Below, one piece after another: positions 25,140-38,791 of a DNA stretch of 64,000 nt. How positions within the stretch are numbered: position 1 is the first letter of the stretch; every line of letters starts with the position of its first letter. Where the stretch lies: positions 5,322,123-5,386,122 of the forward strand of contig NW_002060945.1 in the NCBI RefSeq assembly GCF_000150275.1, written 5' to 3'. The notes beneath the pieces are model-generated. The model made no database searches. It was not told the origin of the DNA and saw nothing but the letters and a program-made list of their open reading frames with translations. The stretch comes from Trichoplax adhaerens. Taxonomy: Eukaryota; Placozoa; Uniplacotomia; Trichoplacea; Trichoplacidae. Position numbers and translations under genes: made by a program.

Positions 25140-28100
25140 TAACAAGATATTTAAAATTACAACATAGATGATATTAAAATCACTATTGAGTGGACTGTGA
25201 CAGGAAATACTAGTTCAATTAAATGCTGTAGTAGCTAGAGATATTAAAAACAAAAATGTACGATTTCCTATCCTATAATGAGTTTATGTTAAAGAAAAGG
25301 ACTATTAAATGTAATTTTTAGCTTAATTGTTTCTATAGAAATGATAGCGTGTGCAATTCTCATAGAATAATGAAAAATAACCTGTATGGTAGCTGAGTTC
25401 TATAGCTAGTTGTTTAACGGTAATATTATAATTGCAATACTATTTTAGTTCATTTGAAATATGTAGAAATTTAGCTCAAACTAGTAAATTTGTGCCTTTT
25501 CTTATCTGTCTATCTTAATCAAATGGAAAATATCAAATTAGCTATTGTATTTCCAGAGGTATAACTGAAAGATGACAATTAATGAAACTATCCATCAATA
25601 TAAATCTCTATATATATGCGAGTATACATATATGTATAACATATAATATATATATATATATACAAGAAATGGCCTGAATTGTATGACAACTTAAAAAAGA
25701 ATACATTATAACTATCATTCTATTTTAATAATTATAAAGTTAGCAATATACCATCACCAGAGTCATTGCAAAACTGATCAACGCTAAGGTGCAATAATGC
25801 TGCTGCATTACATACAATAGAATTATGCAAATGTAGTCATGGATCTTTAGATCTAGAGATCCATGATATAGCTATTAGTAATTTAGCCTCAAAATACTAT
25901 ATTGTAATCGCATGTTGAAAGTTAAATTGTTTCATAGGTTAAGAATTTAGGTTCTTCAGATTGTAAGCTCTACAATAAACAAGGTAGATTGTTCTAAATG
26001 GTATTGGTATAGGTGTATAGACCGAAATGAGAAAATTCGAGCCTAGAAAAGCAATAAAACTTATTCAAGACAAAATTAGAATATTTTGTGAGCGAATTGC
26101 CCTGATTTGTCTGTCTAATGTGACTAAAACGGACCTCAATTACAAACACTTTTTGGGGCATTACACTAGGATAGAAAAGAAGTGAATTTATAATTTCATT
26201 AGAATCTACAAATTATTAAGTGGAACAAGTACTATTACAAAATGCTACAGCGAGCATATTTGCCTTTAGGAGGAGGGATTTATCTTATACTAGCAGCGAA
26301 ATCTACTAACATCCTTACTACAACATTCACTCTAAAACTCGAAATTGCCTCACTTCAATGAATCCAAGCCTAATCCAAAATGCTATTTAACCCATTCATT
26401 AAATTTAGTACTACAGTATAGGCCTTACAGTACAGTATTGAGTGGAAGTGTGATATGTGAGAATAAAGTACGGTAACCTATTTCTATTTTACATATAGAA
26501 CATATATATCCATATATATGTATACTTTATATAATTAACTAAAACTTATACAGAGTATAGCTGAACTGTATCGATTTTTGCTGCAGTGTCTATAATTAAT
26601 ATGGAAAAGTTCGTTAAAAATAAATATCATTTGCAAATATATATACTTTATATAATTAATTAATGTTAAAAAAGTATAGTAGAATTGTATGCATTTTTTA
26701 CTACAGTATCTATGATAAACTTATTATGAAAGAGTTAGTCAAGATGAATATCTTCCCCGTATAAATCACATATTTACCTTGGAAGCAATAATGATTCAAT
26801 TATGATATTTTAAGAATATTGTCAAGCTGCTAAGTAAACGTAAAGAGCAAATATACGCGTATATGACTATCACTTATGATACTTTGCACATCATGAAGGA
26901 AATTCTCGTATGAAAATTGATAAATGGCAGAATATCAGCAAGTTCACTATTCCAAGACGTCAGGAGTTGCATTTTGAAAGCGCGTAGCAGTACACTTAGA
27001 ATTAAGCACAATTTAAACAAGAACCTGGTATAAATTTAAGCGTATGATGTGAATGATATACTTGAATATTTACCTTAAATAGATGTAGAAATATCATATC
27101 AATATGTAAGCTACAAACATAATGTGGATCTAGATACTTTACTATAACAAAGTTATGTTAGATAGCAAAGCTTAATTGCAGATAGTTACTTACTGATAAT
27201 ATAATCGTCCACTTGGATGGATTTAAAATACATAGTAACACTTCCTTTACATCGGAGATATCGAAATGAATCCATTTTGAATTCTTATAGTGGCGAAATT
27301 TGGGGATATTAATAAATACGTGAGTAAGTATTATAAATGATACACATATTTGGCGAATGTAACCAATACTTTCAATTACAAAGGTGCCTTTAATAATTTA
27401 ATACACCATTTCAAGTAATTTATCAATATATCTTTTCCATAGTGAATAATAAAGCCTGTTGATTTCATGTAAGCAACAATACGCTAAAAGAAAAAATAGG
27501 GGCTTGATTTCAATATTAATAAGAACGAATGAATCATTATTTCCTTCATTTATTTACTATTTATAGCGTTAAACTTTAATTACTACTAGTAATGATACTT
27601 AATAGATTTAATCTATTTCACATAGAATTTAATTGCAATTACTAATTAGAGAGAAGCAGATTATTTATCGGCTAGCAGTCTTGTATTTTACAAGAACAGC
27701 CCCAAAGAAGATCTATTTAATTGAACCCGTAAGTTTTCTATTAACTTATAAGAATCATCAATTTACGAGAAGCTATTAAAGAAAAACATTAAAATATTAA
27801 TTCTTACTTATTGGTGAGTAATAAAAACAAAAAATTCTTTTGTATCCGTAATAGGAGTATAAATGCTACTGGAGACTTTGATGAAGGAAGAGTATTATTA
27901 CTAATGTAAATGGATATTGAGATACTAATTGCTACAGGGTTGAATTCATTACAGCCACTAGTGCTTTTTAATAAAGTCTTTTAATTTTACTTTATGAATG
28001 ACAATAAAGCAGTTATTTATTTAGCTATTGATGTCTATGGTAAACAATAACGCCGATGATAACAGGCTATTGAAACTCGATTGTTTCCCATAGTTATTAA

Positions 28101-28904
28101 TTTGTCTGTCTTAGTTCTTCCAATCGTGGCTATTCTGCATGATTTCAATGCTAAATAATGGAGTGCCAAGAAAAATAGTATTAGTCAACGATGATGTTTT
28201 TGGATATTACAGCCAGTGGAGAGACATAGCATTTTGCAGTTGAAGAGCTTGAAAAGACTTCATTAAACTGTTTCTTTTAAAATCTTATTTGTAAGTCTTC
28301 AATTTTAATGAACAATTCATAAGACCTTGCAAAATAAAATATTAGTCTCTATTCAATCCGATGCTATTTAAAAAGAGGATTGACGATAATTTAGCGTTAT
28401 GTTCTTTAGCAGTCACCGGTACCAAGACTTCAGTTTTGCATCAATATTACTATTCAAATAAAGGACAAGTAACCTTTCATGACAATAAACAGCAGCTTTT
28501 AGATTCAATACTTTAAAATAAGAAGTACTAATAAAAAATTTATTAATATTGTGGGGATGTTTTTATTGGAATCCTAGTACACGATAGATGATAGCGAATT
28601 ACTTCACCATTTCCACCTTTATTTTGATAAATTAAAACCTAACAGACAATCTTTACTGCAGTCAGAATATTTTTACTCGCTAAATGATATTTCTAGCGAA
28701 TTCTGATTAAACTCTAGGGCGATGTCAATGACTAGAACTTTAAATTCTTCACCATTCCTCCTCTATAAGAAATAGCATACGTCAATATAAACATTTTAGA
28801 TAGGGTAATGACGAGTAAACATGCAGTAGTAAACTCGTACTACTACCACTGTAGTATTATCCAGCTCATATGAATATCGCTAATCGCTCTTTTTAATTAT
28901 TCGG
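25140..28904. other. Intergenic DNA, no gene seen
   Basis: The stretch is AT-rich with short open frames only and no splice-consistent coding signal. It contains the 121-bp duplication listed separately and the words TTACAGTACAGTA near 26424. Confidence 0.45.
26521..26755. repeat. Two-copy tandem duplication, period 121 bp
   Basis: The copy starting at 26521 ('tatactttatataattaa') is repeated from 26642. The two stay alignable through '..gtata..gaa.tgtat..atttttt.ct.cagt.tctat.at' and '..ATGgAAaagTT.gT..' before the similarity fades. They have diverged, so the duplication is not recent. Confidence 0.65.
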
Positions 28905-28910
28905 CCCAGC

Positions 28911-29320
28911 TAGAATTCATTTTCATCTCCTTCCAAAATTCTATATACTCATTCTAATTTTTCAGGCTAGTATAGCTTTGGCTAGAATTCATTTTCATCG
29001 ACTTTCGCTATTCTTCGTACTCTTTTTAATTTTTAATCCTAACCTAGCTTCAGCTAGAATTCATTTTCATATGCTTTAAGTATTATTTATGCTCTGTCTA
29101 ACGTTCAGCTTAGTCTAGCTTCAGCCAGAGTCCATTTTCATCTACGATCCGTGTTCTTCATACTCTTTCTGATTTTTCAGCCTAATCTAGCTTCATATAA
29201 AATTCATTTTCATCGACTTTCTGTATTTTTGATGCTCTTTCTAAACCTTCAGCCTAGTCTAGCTTCAGCTAGAATTCATTCTCATGGACTTTCAGTGTTG
29301 TTTATACAATTTTAAGTTCT
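28911..29320. repeat. 72-bp minisatellite, about 5.7 copies
   Basis: The word TAGAATTCATTTTCAT or a close variant begins at 28911, 28983, 29055, 29126, 29198 and 29270, a spacing of 72, 72, 71, 72 and 72. Each unit also carries a pyrimidine-rich centre and ends near 'cctagtctagcttcagc'. The copies differ at many positions. No unit stays open in one frame through the array, so coding is unlikely. Confidence 0.85.
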
Positions 29321-30389
29321 TGGAATCACAATTTTAATCGATCGATTATCTCCTTTTATACTATTACCTTCGTCTCTAAATTGAAGCCAATAACCATTAT
29401 TTCCATACCAATAGATCATTATTTTCAAGCCAATAGTCTATTGCAATGATAATAGATTATTCAGCGCTAAGAATTATCGGATTATAATTAACCTGCGCAT
29501 CTCAAGGGGGTGCCCAGGTGGCCCAGCGGCTATCATCAAATGGAAGTTGTTATTGTTTGGTCGCTATAGAAACCAAGCGCTTATACAAAATCCTTCTCTC
29601 TCTGCACTTTCTACTATTGTTAATATTAAACCTTTTTTGTAATTTTGTCAACTCTAGTATTATCCTAGTGGAGAGGAAAGTATACATTAATCAGCTCGTA
29701 AAAGTTGACGATAATATTGATGTAAGAAAGCGCAACTAAGGAAAGACTGTTCTGCTGTTACAATCATCATTAAAAGCTACAATTACTTAATCGATTGGCC
29801 AGAAAGCAATCCATTAGTTGGAATAGAATATTACTTTATTTCGTTGTTGTCGAAAGATATCCACTACAATCTGTCATCCAAAATTTTAATGCAGTAGAGA
29901 TCGATTGTTTAAGATTCTGTTCGTTCGACGGGATAATTTTAGGAGTTGAACTACGTCGAGATTGGACGACAACAAGGCATTGCAGTGTTAACTCGATAAG
30001 GTAATATTTCGACTCTATATTATATTAGCTGATAGATTATTTCTCAAGGTAGACATGAAGACAGAATAGCATAGATAATAATGGTATACGTAAATGATTA
30101 GTATCCACAATCGAGTCGAATAATATTCCACGGAAAACTATCCATAACGTCCTACCATTTCACACCAATCTTACTTTATATATTTAATCATCTAAAGAAA
30201 TGAAATAATAAGTTACCAATTATTTTTTTGTTTTCTTTTTATTTTTCCATTAATGTTTTTATCCACTTTATGATTTTAGTTACGATTGAGCGATACTATT
30301 GCAAGAACTTATCGACTATACTCATATGGTGCTAGATAGAATTATCCATTTGCAGTAATACACGCTAACGTAGAACATAACTTTCTATC
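29321..30389. other. Upstream region of the TTLL gene
   Basis: The two longest open frames (29518 and 29795 onward, plus strand) have no ATG start and no family motif. The stretch probably holds the TTLL promoter and 5' leader. No TATA box stands out. Confidence 0.4.
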
Positions 30390-33300
30390 ATGAGTAATGA
30401 TGTCCGTAGTAGTGCTGTCAACGACGGCATAGAAGTTAGTTTACATGGAGAAAGCGATGTAGAAGCAAGTAAACATGATCATCTCGACGAAAATGGAGAT
30501 ATCGAATATAGTATTCATGGTGAGAGTGGATCAGAATCAAATAAGGATGTAAAAGAAAATAAACCTCAAGGAATAGCTAAAAAGAAACGTAGAATTCGCA
30601 AAGGGTGAGATTATCGCGATTAAGCACTTGATTACTATAGATTGGAATAAAGGTAGTTATTATTTTTTGGTGGTAACCTGCGGATCTCAGTCCCATTCTT
30701 TGATCATAGTATGAAACAAGTTATGTTTTTGTAGTGTAAGAGAAATGTTAGCATTGTTTTCTATTCTTGTAAGAAAAAAATTAGTTTACATTTAGTGGGT
30801 TGCTACTAGTGCACTTTCATCATCTTGTCAATTTACTTTCTTTATTCTATATCCTATTTTTAGTTGGATGGGGATTAATACTTCAGGATGCAAATATGAT
30901 AGCGGTAAGTGTTTTCTATTATATATAAATGGAACCACAAAACAACTCTTGATATTACGTAGACTGCCATGCTGTACATCACCTATATAAATCCTGATAC
31001 CGCATATGAAATTGAAAATTAAAACCAACTTTGTCAAACTTATCCATTCGACAATAAATTTATCTTGATTACTAATATCAATGATCAATTGAAAATTTCA
31101 TTAATTATTCCTTTCCAACGATTAAAAATTTAGTACGTAGAGTAGCTCGTCGTTTCGGCTTGAAAGAAGTTGGCGAAGATGAAGATTGGTCGCTCTATTG
31201 GACTGATAGCTCAATCGCTCTGGAACGTGTTTTGGAAATGAAACGATATCAGGTAGCATAGATTTCTTAATCGCTTATGCAAGCCATTAACAGTTATTTC
31301 CATAACGATTACAGTTCTAAATGAATAGCTTAGGTGACCATCTTTATCCTATGTAGAATATAATTTACTCGCGCATATTGAATATTGGATTATTGCTCCA
31401 GCATAAACTGCTTCCAGCATCCCTCGATCGCATTTTATTTTCATTATTTAATTTACCTACACAATTTTAAAATTATCATCAGGATGTTACCGCCCATTTA
31501 CTTTTTACAGAAGAGATATATGTAACAATCTAGCTCATCCTTCAGCCATTTCTAACCAAATTATTATGATTTTTAGCTTATCTTATTGTATTATTTCACC
31601 AGGAATTAAAGTAGAGCTAATTGCTTTCAGCATTATCGTCCATAGTACAGATTACATCTATTCCTATTTCAATTAAAATCATCGGACGTCATAGTATTAA
31701 ATTGACGATAAGGAAATCGGTGATTCATATTACTTTAGTCTTTGAGGTATTTCCTATGCAGACAATTATATGTCGGTATGAATGTTCTAATTAACAGCTC
31801 ATTTGTAGTCTGTTGTACATTTCGACGCCTTATTTCAGTTCAGTCTCCAATTCTCGGATGACAGCAAAAAAATGGAAAATCTTGGTACATCAATTATCTT
31901 TAATCTCATTTAATTGGTATAAAATCTCTTGTTTAAATGAGTCTGAAATCGAATTCATTTCGATTGCTATTCGATGATTGAGCATCGAGTGTAAAATAGA
32001 GCATATGCATTGGTGTAGAGGTAACCATCTTCAGATTGAGTGATTATATTGACTGCACTATTAGAAGATAAAGTATTTATAAGCTTAATGAACAGTAGAA
32101 AAAGCGTGATTTTTTAAAATATGGTTCCGCAACTAAATACATACCGGTATCTATCATCTAAATTAAAGATTATTATTGCACGCCGGTGGAATTTCTTGAA
32201 ACATCATTTTATATATTTTTAACGTTATACTCGCATTTCCCCGATTGTTTTATTTCAAGATAAGTACAAAGCGATTTTACTGATTTGCTAATACGTGATG
32301 GTGATTTATTTTTAAGTCTGTAGTAAAAGGCTTTTATGTAACAATTTATCAGAATGTTAGCGACGTTGTAATAATGATAGTTGAGAGTAATGGGTACCGT
32401 ATTATTTTAATTTAACATCAAAAGGAAAAACTTTGCCCCTAACTGTGAGATGAACAGTGTTTTTATTCTTTTCATGTATGTATTAAGACAGGGAAAATTG
32501 ATTCCTCCATCTTGACAGAATGACCTTCACAGAACCAATATGAGATAAAATGTGCAGGGATTGCTATAGCAACGCCTTGCCCTCCTTTCTCAAATAATTA
32601 TAATTAATAGTCTATCATAGTAATAATTACACATATCGAGATGGTAGAAATTCTCTAATTATCCCCAATAAGGGTAAATAATAGATGAAAGATTGAAGCA
32701 GAATAATTTGATATAGGAAGAGTAACATCAAAGGAATATTGCTGTCATTTTTCGGGAGTTTTAATCTCTGTAAATAAACTATTAAAATTAGGGTTCATTA
32801 AAGGCAAAGATCCTACAGACGTCATTGCTTTAATTGTTCATCTTATTACCATAATATCGGATTAATCTGTGAGTTAGGATGAAAAGATTAATGCGCTATT
32901 TTTTCTTTAATTATTTTTTTGTACTCTTCTGATCGAGTGAAGAGTTGATTGAATTTACTGTTTGCATCCTGATGTTCATTTTTTTGGCTTTAGATAGCCT
33001 ATACCTCTTAGTAGCAAATTTATTATACATTAGTAGACTCTCCTATATATACCTATTTATCTAGTTTATCACTTTGGATAATATGCAATTGTTTGTGACA
33101 GATTTTGTAATACATTGATAGGTTTTAATATTTGAATTATATATCTATTTTATTAGTTGGAATAATCTTCATTGCTAACGACGAATTCATTACACGTTGT
33201 CAACCTTCGACTAGAATACAGTAGATGGTTGTATACTATCATAGAGCTACTGATAAATATATTCTGGGGGTTAGTAGTATGGTTCCATCCATTCCTAGAA

Positions 33301-36300
33301 CCTTTTCAGCTTTGATTAATAAGCTAAAAATATTCTTAGGAATGTCTGCAACACTATTCATTAGTTCATATCGCCGGATTACTAGTATCTATATAATTCT
33401 TGAGATACCTGCAGTATCAATATAGATTTACTCTCTACTGAATTTACCTTATATATCGGAAGATTTTATACAGTATCGCAACTTTGTAATTGGATAAACA
33501 ATTATGTATTACATTATACCCGCTAACAAGAATTGATCTCATCTACCTTTATGTAATAATAAAAGGTTTGTTAGTACATCGGCTAATTTTGAATTACTTA
33601 TAATCCTGTGTTTGCGTCCTTAAAGATGTATCCCTTTCCTTTTAAGTATAATAGCAATAAAGAATAGAGAATGCCTAATTCTACGTTGTATTAAGTCAAT
33701 CAACATTATTTTAGCATCAACTATCTCGGCTTTAACGGTGTATCTACAATTAGCTAAATAATGTAACTAGGTACAATAATTATATAATAAATATTGAAAT
33801 ATCATGATTGACTGACTGTAAATTAAAATTAACCTTATCCATTTATTGGGAAGAAATACTTTGGGATTTGGATAATGGTATTAAATTACAAAATCAATAA
33901 CAGATATTATTGAAGAATTTTATAATTGATAACATATTAATGAATCGCCTATAGAACAGATCGTAGTCATCTAAATATTTTAAAATGCGGCAAATTATCA
34001 CTTTTCGGGTTAGCTTATCTTTAAATTGACGTAGATAGGATAATAATTGGATAGATTATCAATCAATGCCACAAAAGATAATCATCTATCGATAACATCA
34101 ATGACGTTGATTATTATTCCTGCCACTGATCAACATAACTTCTGCCATTTTATAGACTAGAATGATTATTTCTTGTGTATCGTCAATTGATAACCTGCTA
34201 TGCTCTCTATTGATTGTTATGACGCAGAAAGTAAACCATTTTCCTGGAATGAGTGAAATCTGTCGGAAAGATTTATTGGTCCGAAATATGAATAGGCTAT
34301 ATAAATTGTTTCCTGAGGAATATAAAATTTATCCTCGATCTTGGTGTTTACCAGCAGAGTGAGTTTGCTATCGCTAATGTTTTATCGACAACCTGATGAA
34401 TAAAGTATTACTTCTTTAGCGTATTACATTTGACTTACCATAGCGTTTAAAATTAATCAAGTTGATTACCGATTACAGTTACAGCGATTTAATGGCTTAC
34501 TCTAGAAGTAAAAAGAACAAGACTTACATTATCAAACCGGAAAATAGCTGTCAAGGCAAAGGCATCTATTTGGTCAAGAATATTAAGGTATGCAAGAAAA
34601 AAGAGAAATATTAGGAATCAATCTTTTCTCATCTTGGCAATTTTCTTCACTTTACTCCGTGAAATACTCAATCTGATTTAATAGACATGATTAAAGCTGC
34701 CTTACTTATCCACTATATCTTATATGAAATCAATTTTCTTTTTTATCAGGATATTAAGCCCAATGAACATGCAGTCTGTCAGCGTTATATCTCAAAGGTA
34801 AAATGAAATCTTATAACCCTCAGCTGATCTTTTCTCAAGTTAGAATATCATAAATGAGTAGTTTAATCTTGATAATTGGCTAATTCTACATCATATGTAA
34901 TGCTTTAGCCGGTTTTAGTAGTATTCTTGTAAAGATAAAGGAGTAATATGCTAACCGTTAAAATAGAAATTGGAGAATTATTTAAATGAATATCAGTTAC
35001 GAGCACTTAATTATTGCTCTCAACCTTAATATAACTAAAATTAAAAGAAGTTGATCTATGTCTAAGAATATTATTTCCTGTTTTTAAATAGCCGATGTTA
35101 CTAGATAGTTATAAATTTGATCTGCGTGTCTACGTTCTCGTTACGTCTTGTGATCCATTAAGAATATTCGTCTATGAAGATGGTTTAGTTCGTCTAGCTA
35201 CAACTAAATATATTGATCCTACTACCAATAATGTGGTAAGGACTCTTTTAAATTTATTCACCTTACCGGCTTGATCAATAGTTCTATTATATTGTTTTTA
35301 AAATATGCATTGGCTAAAAATTTCAACTATGTATCGCTCTTGTATCATTTAGGATAATACCTATATGCATTTAACTAATTATGCCATCAACAAGAATAGC
35401 AAAGATTTCATTCGCGATGAGGAATCCGGTAGTAAAAGGTACATCAATTCATTCTCAATTTTTTAGAAAGTAAATAAGAATCTTTACCCACATCCAAATC
35501 TACAGAAAAATTAGAATTTGATAGAGTACCTTTTACCCACTCCGTGGTCTATGATTACTGTAAAACTCTTTACTTTTGAGCAAAAATGATGATAACATTT
35601 GAAAATTAACGCATTGACTTGAGCTGGAATTTATAAAAAATAGTCGACGATTCTTTCCTATCCGACAATCAGTAGTCAAAATTAAGTCTAGTGCATCTTT
35701 TATGTAACATCCAAGTGATGACATCCTATTTGTTCGATAGGAAACTGACAACGTTGAATAAATGGTTTAAGAATAATGGTTATGACGTGGATAAGATATG
35801 GAAGGATATCGAGGTAGAGCCTATACGAAAGCCTTTTTATATTCTTGCTGTTGGGTATTTTTGATCGTTTTTTCCAAAGCATGACTAATCATCTGCTTTT
35901 CATTAAATCTTTCTAAACACTTTAGGATATCATTATCAAAACTTTAATTACTGCTCATCCCATCCTCGTCCATAACTACAGAACTTGCTTTCCGAACCAT
36001 AATAAGGGATGTGCTTGCTTTGAAATATTAGGCTTTGACGTAATCCTGGATAAGAAATTAAAACCATGGCTATTGGAAGTAAGTTCTATCGTAGCTATAA
36101 ATGAAGTAGAATTCGATAGTAAGGTTGATTAATGGATGAACTCTCTCTAATTATCAAGGTTAATCATTCTCCCAGCTTTCATACGGATCATAAGCTGGAT
36201 AAAGAAGTTAAAGAAGGTCTTTTATACGAAACACTTTGCCTGTTACAATTATCATCATCGGATAAACGAAAGTGCATTGAAGAAGATAAACGAAAAATCA

Positions 36301-38791
36301 AGGAACGTTTATTCAAAAAGCAAAGCAGCTTTGGAGCCAAGTAAGTCCTTCTTATTAGCAATTGATTTTTACTCTACTTCTACGGTAGTTGTAAGCAAGG
36401 TGTTATGAAATACATTTCCTTACTCTGCTATGGATAAGTGTTTAAAAATCTGATAATATAAGATAATTTAAATTGCTATGGACATAATTAGTTCAGTAAA
36501 GTAGCTGCTCACGCTTATGATATAGATGTATAAATAGTAATTATTTAAGTTTGATAAGAGTTCAATAATTATATATTTCTGACACGATATTTCTGATCGA
36601 ATAGGCGAGAAGAAGCTGCCCAAAATTATGAAAAACAACAGAAAGTTTCTAAAGACTATGAAGATAAAAACTGCGTAGGATACAGGTAAATCTTGATCGA
36701 TTAATCTAATTTTCATCCAATTAACAGAATGAAAAGTGCAAAAACAGTTTAATTAATTAATGGCATAGTTCATAATCGATCTTAATTCTTTATGTATTTA
36801 GGCGAATTTATCCTGAAGGTAATGTGGAAGAATATGAAAAATATTTTGTAGAAAGTGGCTCATTATTTCAAGAAACTGCTGCTTCACGATCAAGAAGAGA
36901 ATTAGCCAAGTAAGTTTGATCCAATCTTTATTCTATATATTGATGTAAAATGAACGAAGATTTTAATTTGCTGATATTAGCAGTAAGATTAAAGCTTATT
37001 GCCTAAAACAGACTATTCTTACTAAATTATTCCTAGTCTATCTAAATGATGCGATGTAGTTTTCATTATAGCTTACTAACACAAGAATGGCAGAGTATTA
37101 ATAAATTTATTTTTACACTGTCATCACAAAACACTTTAGGGCTCAACGGGAAGAAATCAGACAAAAACAAGCTGAATTAGAATCTTTCCGAAATAAGGGA
37201 AAAGGCCAAAAGATGCAACGATCATCCTCTATTTGCGATAGTAATTTAAGGCCTGAAAGTCCTGGCAATATTGTCCGTCCAATGAAGATGAAGCAAACTA
37301 AGAAACCCCCTGTTCGTCTCGAAAATCGAATTTCCAAATGCTTTAAAACGCCCGAGGTATATTTTAATCTACTCTACTCTATTTAAGGATCAGTATTTAT
37401 GATGGTCTCTATTTAATTCCATTTAGGATATCGATAATGAGCCACTTCCTGAACCTGTAGATATAACTAAACCTATTGATATCGATGATGTTGAAGAAGC
37501 TGCTCGTATAGCTGTCTTGTCGCAACGAGATCATATTGTTCGAACCTCTGGAGTAGTTGAAGTAGTTCGAAGATTATTAGCTCATGTAGCTAATTCTAAA
37601 ATCCATTTCCGCTCGATTGTAAGTTTTTTGAACTATTAGTATCTCAATTCTAGTGCCTAATAGGTTGAGATGGATAACGCTAAGGTTTTACCTAATAAAA
37701 TTGGCTAACAAGTATTCTACTCTGTTTTACGTAGAGGAGAGATTCGCAAGAAGCTCTATTAAGATTCAAAATGCTGTCTTTTGATCATGATTGCCTGGAA
37801 TCCATTGGTAAATTAGGAATAGCTGCTCGACCGTCGTCCACTTCTTCATCTACTGCTGGTGTTCGCCCTAATACGACAGAAACGGATGATCATGATCGCT
37901 ATCGAGATTGGAATAAATCCGGTTTAAATTTCGATCATGGGCAGATTTCTCTAATCAATCCTAAACTAGCATCGAATAAACGATCGAATAAAACCGATTG
38001 GAAGCAGTTATCGGTCTTGGTCGAAGTAGAGGAAGAAAGAGATCATTCTAAGCATCGAAAGGAATCGAATTTAGTAGCAGCACAATACAGACAACAATCG
38101 CAACATCCTTCTACATCTCATAATTCATCAAAACAGCAAGCCCAACATCAATCGATGTATAATATTTCCAGCAATCATGCAACTCATCTGCCCATTTACA
38201 TTCCTATAACAGCATCACAGTATGTTAATTCTGCTTCTTTGCTATCAAGAAGATCGTTTAAAGGCAAGCACCAGAGTAATTTAACTGTAATTTCAAGTCC
38301 AGCACCGGTTAGTAAGCGTCCTGGACTCAGCTATATACATCCTCCACAAAGTTTTGATCCACTCCCTAACCCTAATATCATTCATCAAGATGATAAGCTT
38401 TTAAGTATAAAGTCTTATTCTAAATTGATACCATCGGTTCATCGACCGCCTACTTTAGTTTCAAAGTAAGTAGAGCTTGTTAATTTTGAGGTATTGTTAT
38501 AATTAGCGTAATACAGCAGAGATCGATCTTCAATCTTGATAAATTAACCGATTGCCTTTCTATTTATTTCATTTGTTAGAACAACTAGAACTCAACGAGC
38601 ACGCGATGCAATTAATACCATGAAATTAAAGGTAACTTGGATAGGAAATAATATAAATTTACCGCATTTATTCATGTCTGTGCAGAGTATATTTTTAACA
38701 AAATGATAGTTGTTAACTATTTGTCCTATTATTATATTTATAGCAACTGGAATTACAACATAGCCAGCTGGTAACCTTAAATACTAATTAA
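30390..38791 (+). CDS. TTLL6: TTLL6/TTLL13-type tubulin polyglutamylase
   Basis: Eighteen exons (30390-30604, 30864-30904, 31134-31252, 34228-34358, 34479-34587, 34750-34797, 35092-35235, 35353-35438, 35741-35813, 35926-36078, 36159-36340, 36605-36685, 36802-36909, 37140-37356, 37427-37618, 37735-38465, 38580-38631, 38744-38791) give 909 aa. The enzyme lengthens glutamate chains on tubulin tails in cilia. The TTL domain spans about residues 73-415: '[11 protein letters not shown]', '[13 protein letters not shown]', ATP-site '[15 protein letters not shown]', 'HLTNYAINK', and metal/catalytic 'FEILGFD' with 'WLLEVNHSPSF'. A basic microtubule-binding-like segment follows ('[12 protein letters not shown]') with 'RIYPEGN' and '[11 protein letters not shown]', both typical of the TTLL6/13 subgroup. 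The tail of about 340 residues is Ser/Gln/His-rich. Intron 3 is 3.0 kb and I see no gene nested in it. TTLL6 versus TTLL13 cannot be settled; the end (last two short exons) is less certain. Confidence 0.9.

Noticed and set aside
28911-29320. The 72-bp array as a repeat protein, since 72 is a multiple of three
   Set aside because: One spacing is 71 bp and in-frame stops occur within units, so no continuous frame exists.
29518-30004. Two open frames upstream of the TTLL start
   Set aside because: They start at GTG and TTG, have no splice sites leading into the TTLL frame, and show no family motif.
33225-34362. Open frames inside TTLL intron 3 as a nested gene
   Set aside because: Only the exon at 34228-34358 is supported; the frame at 33225 has no homology signal or splice context.
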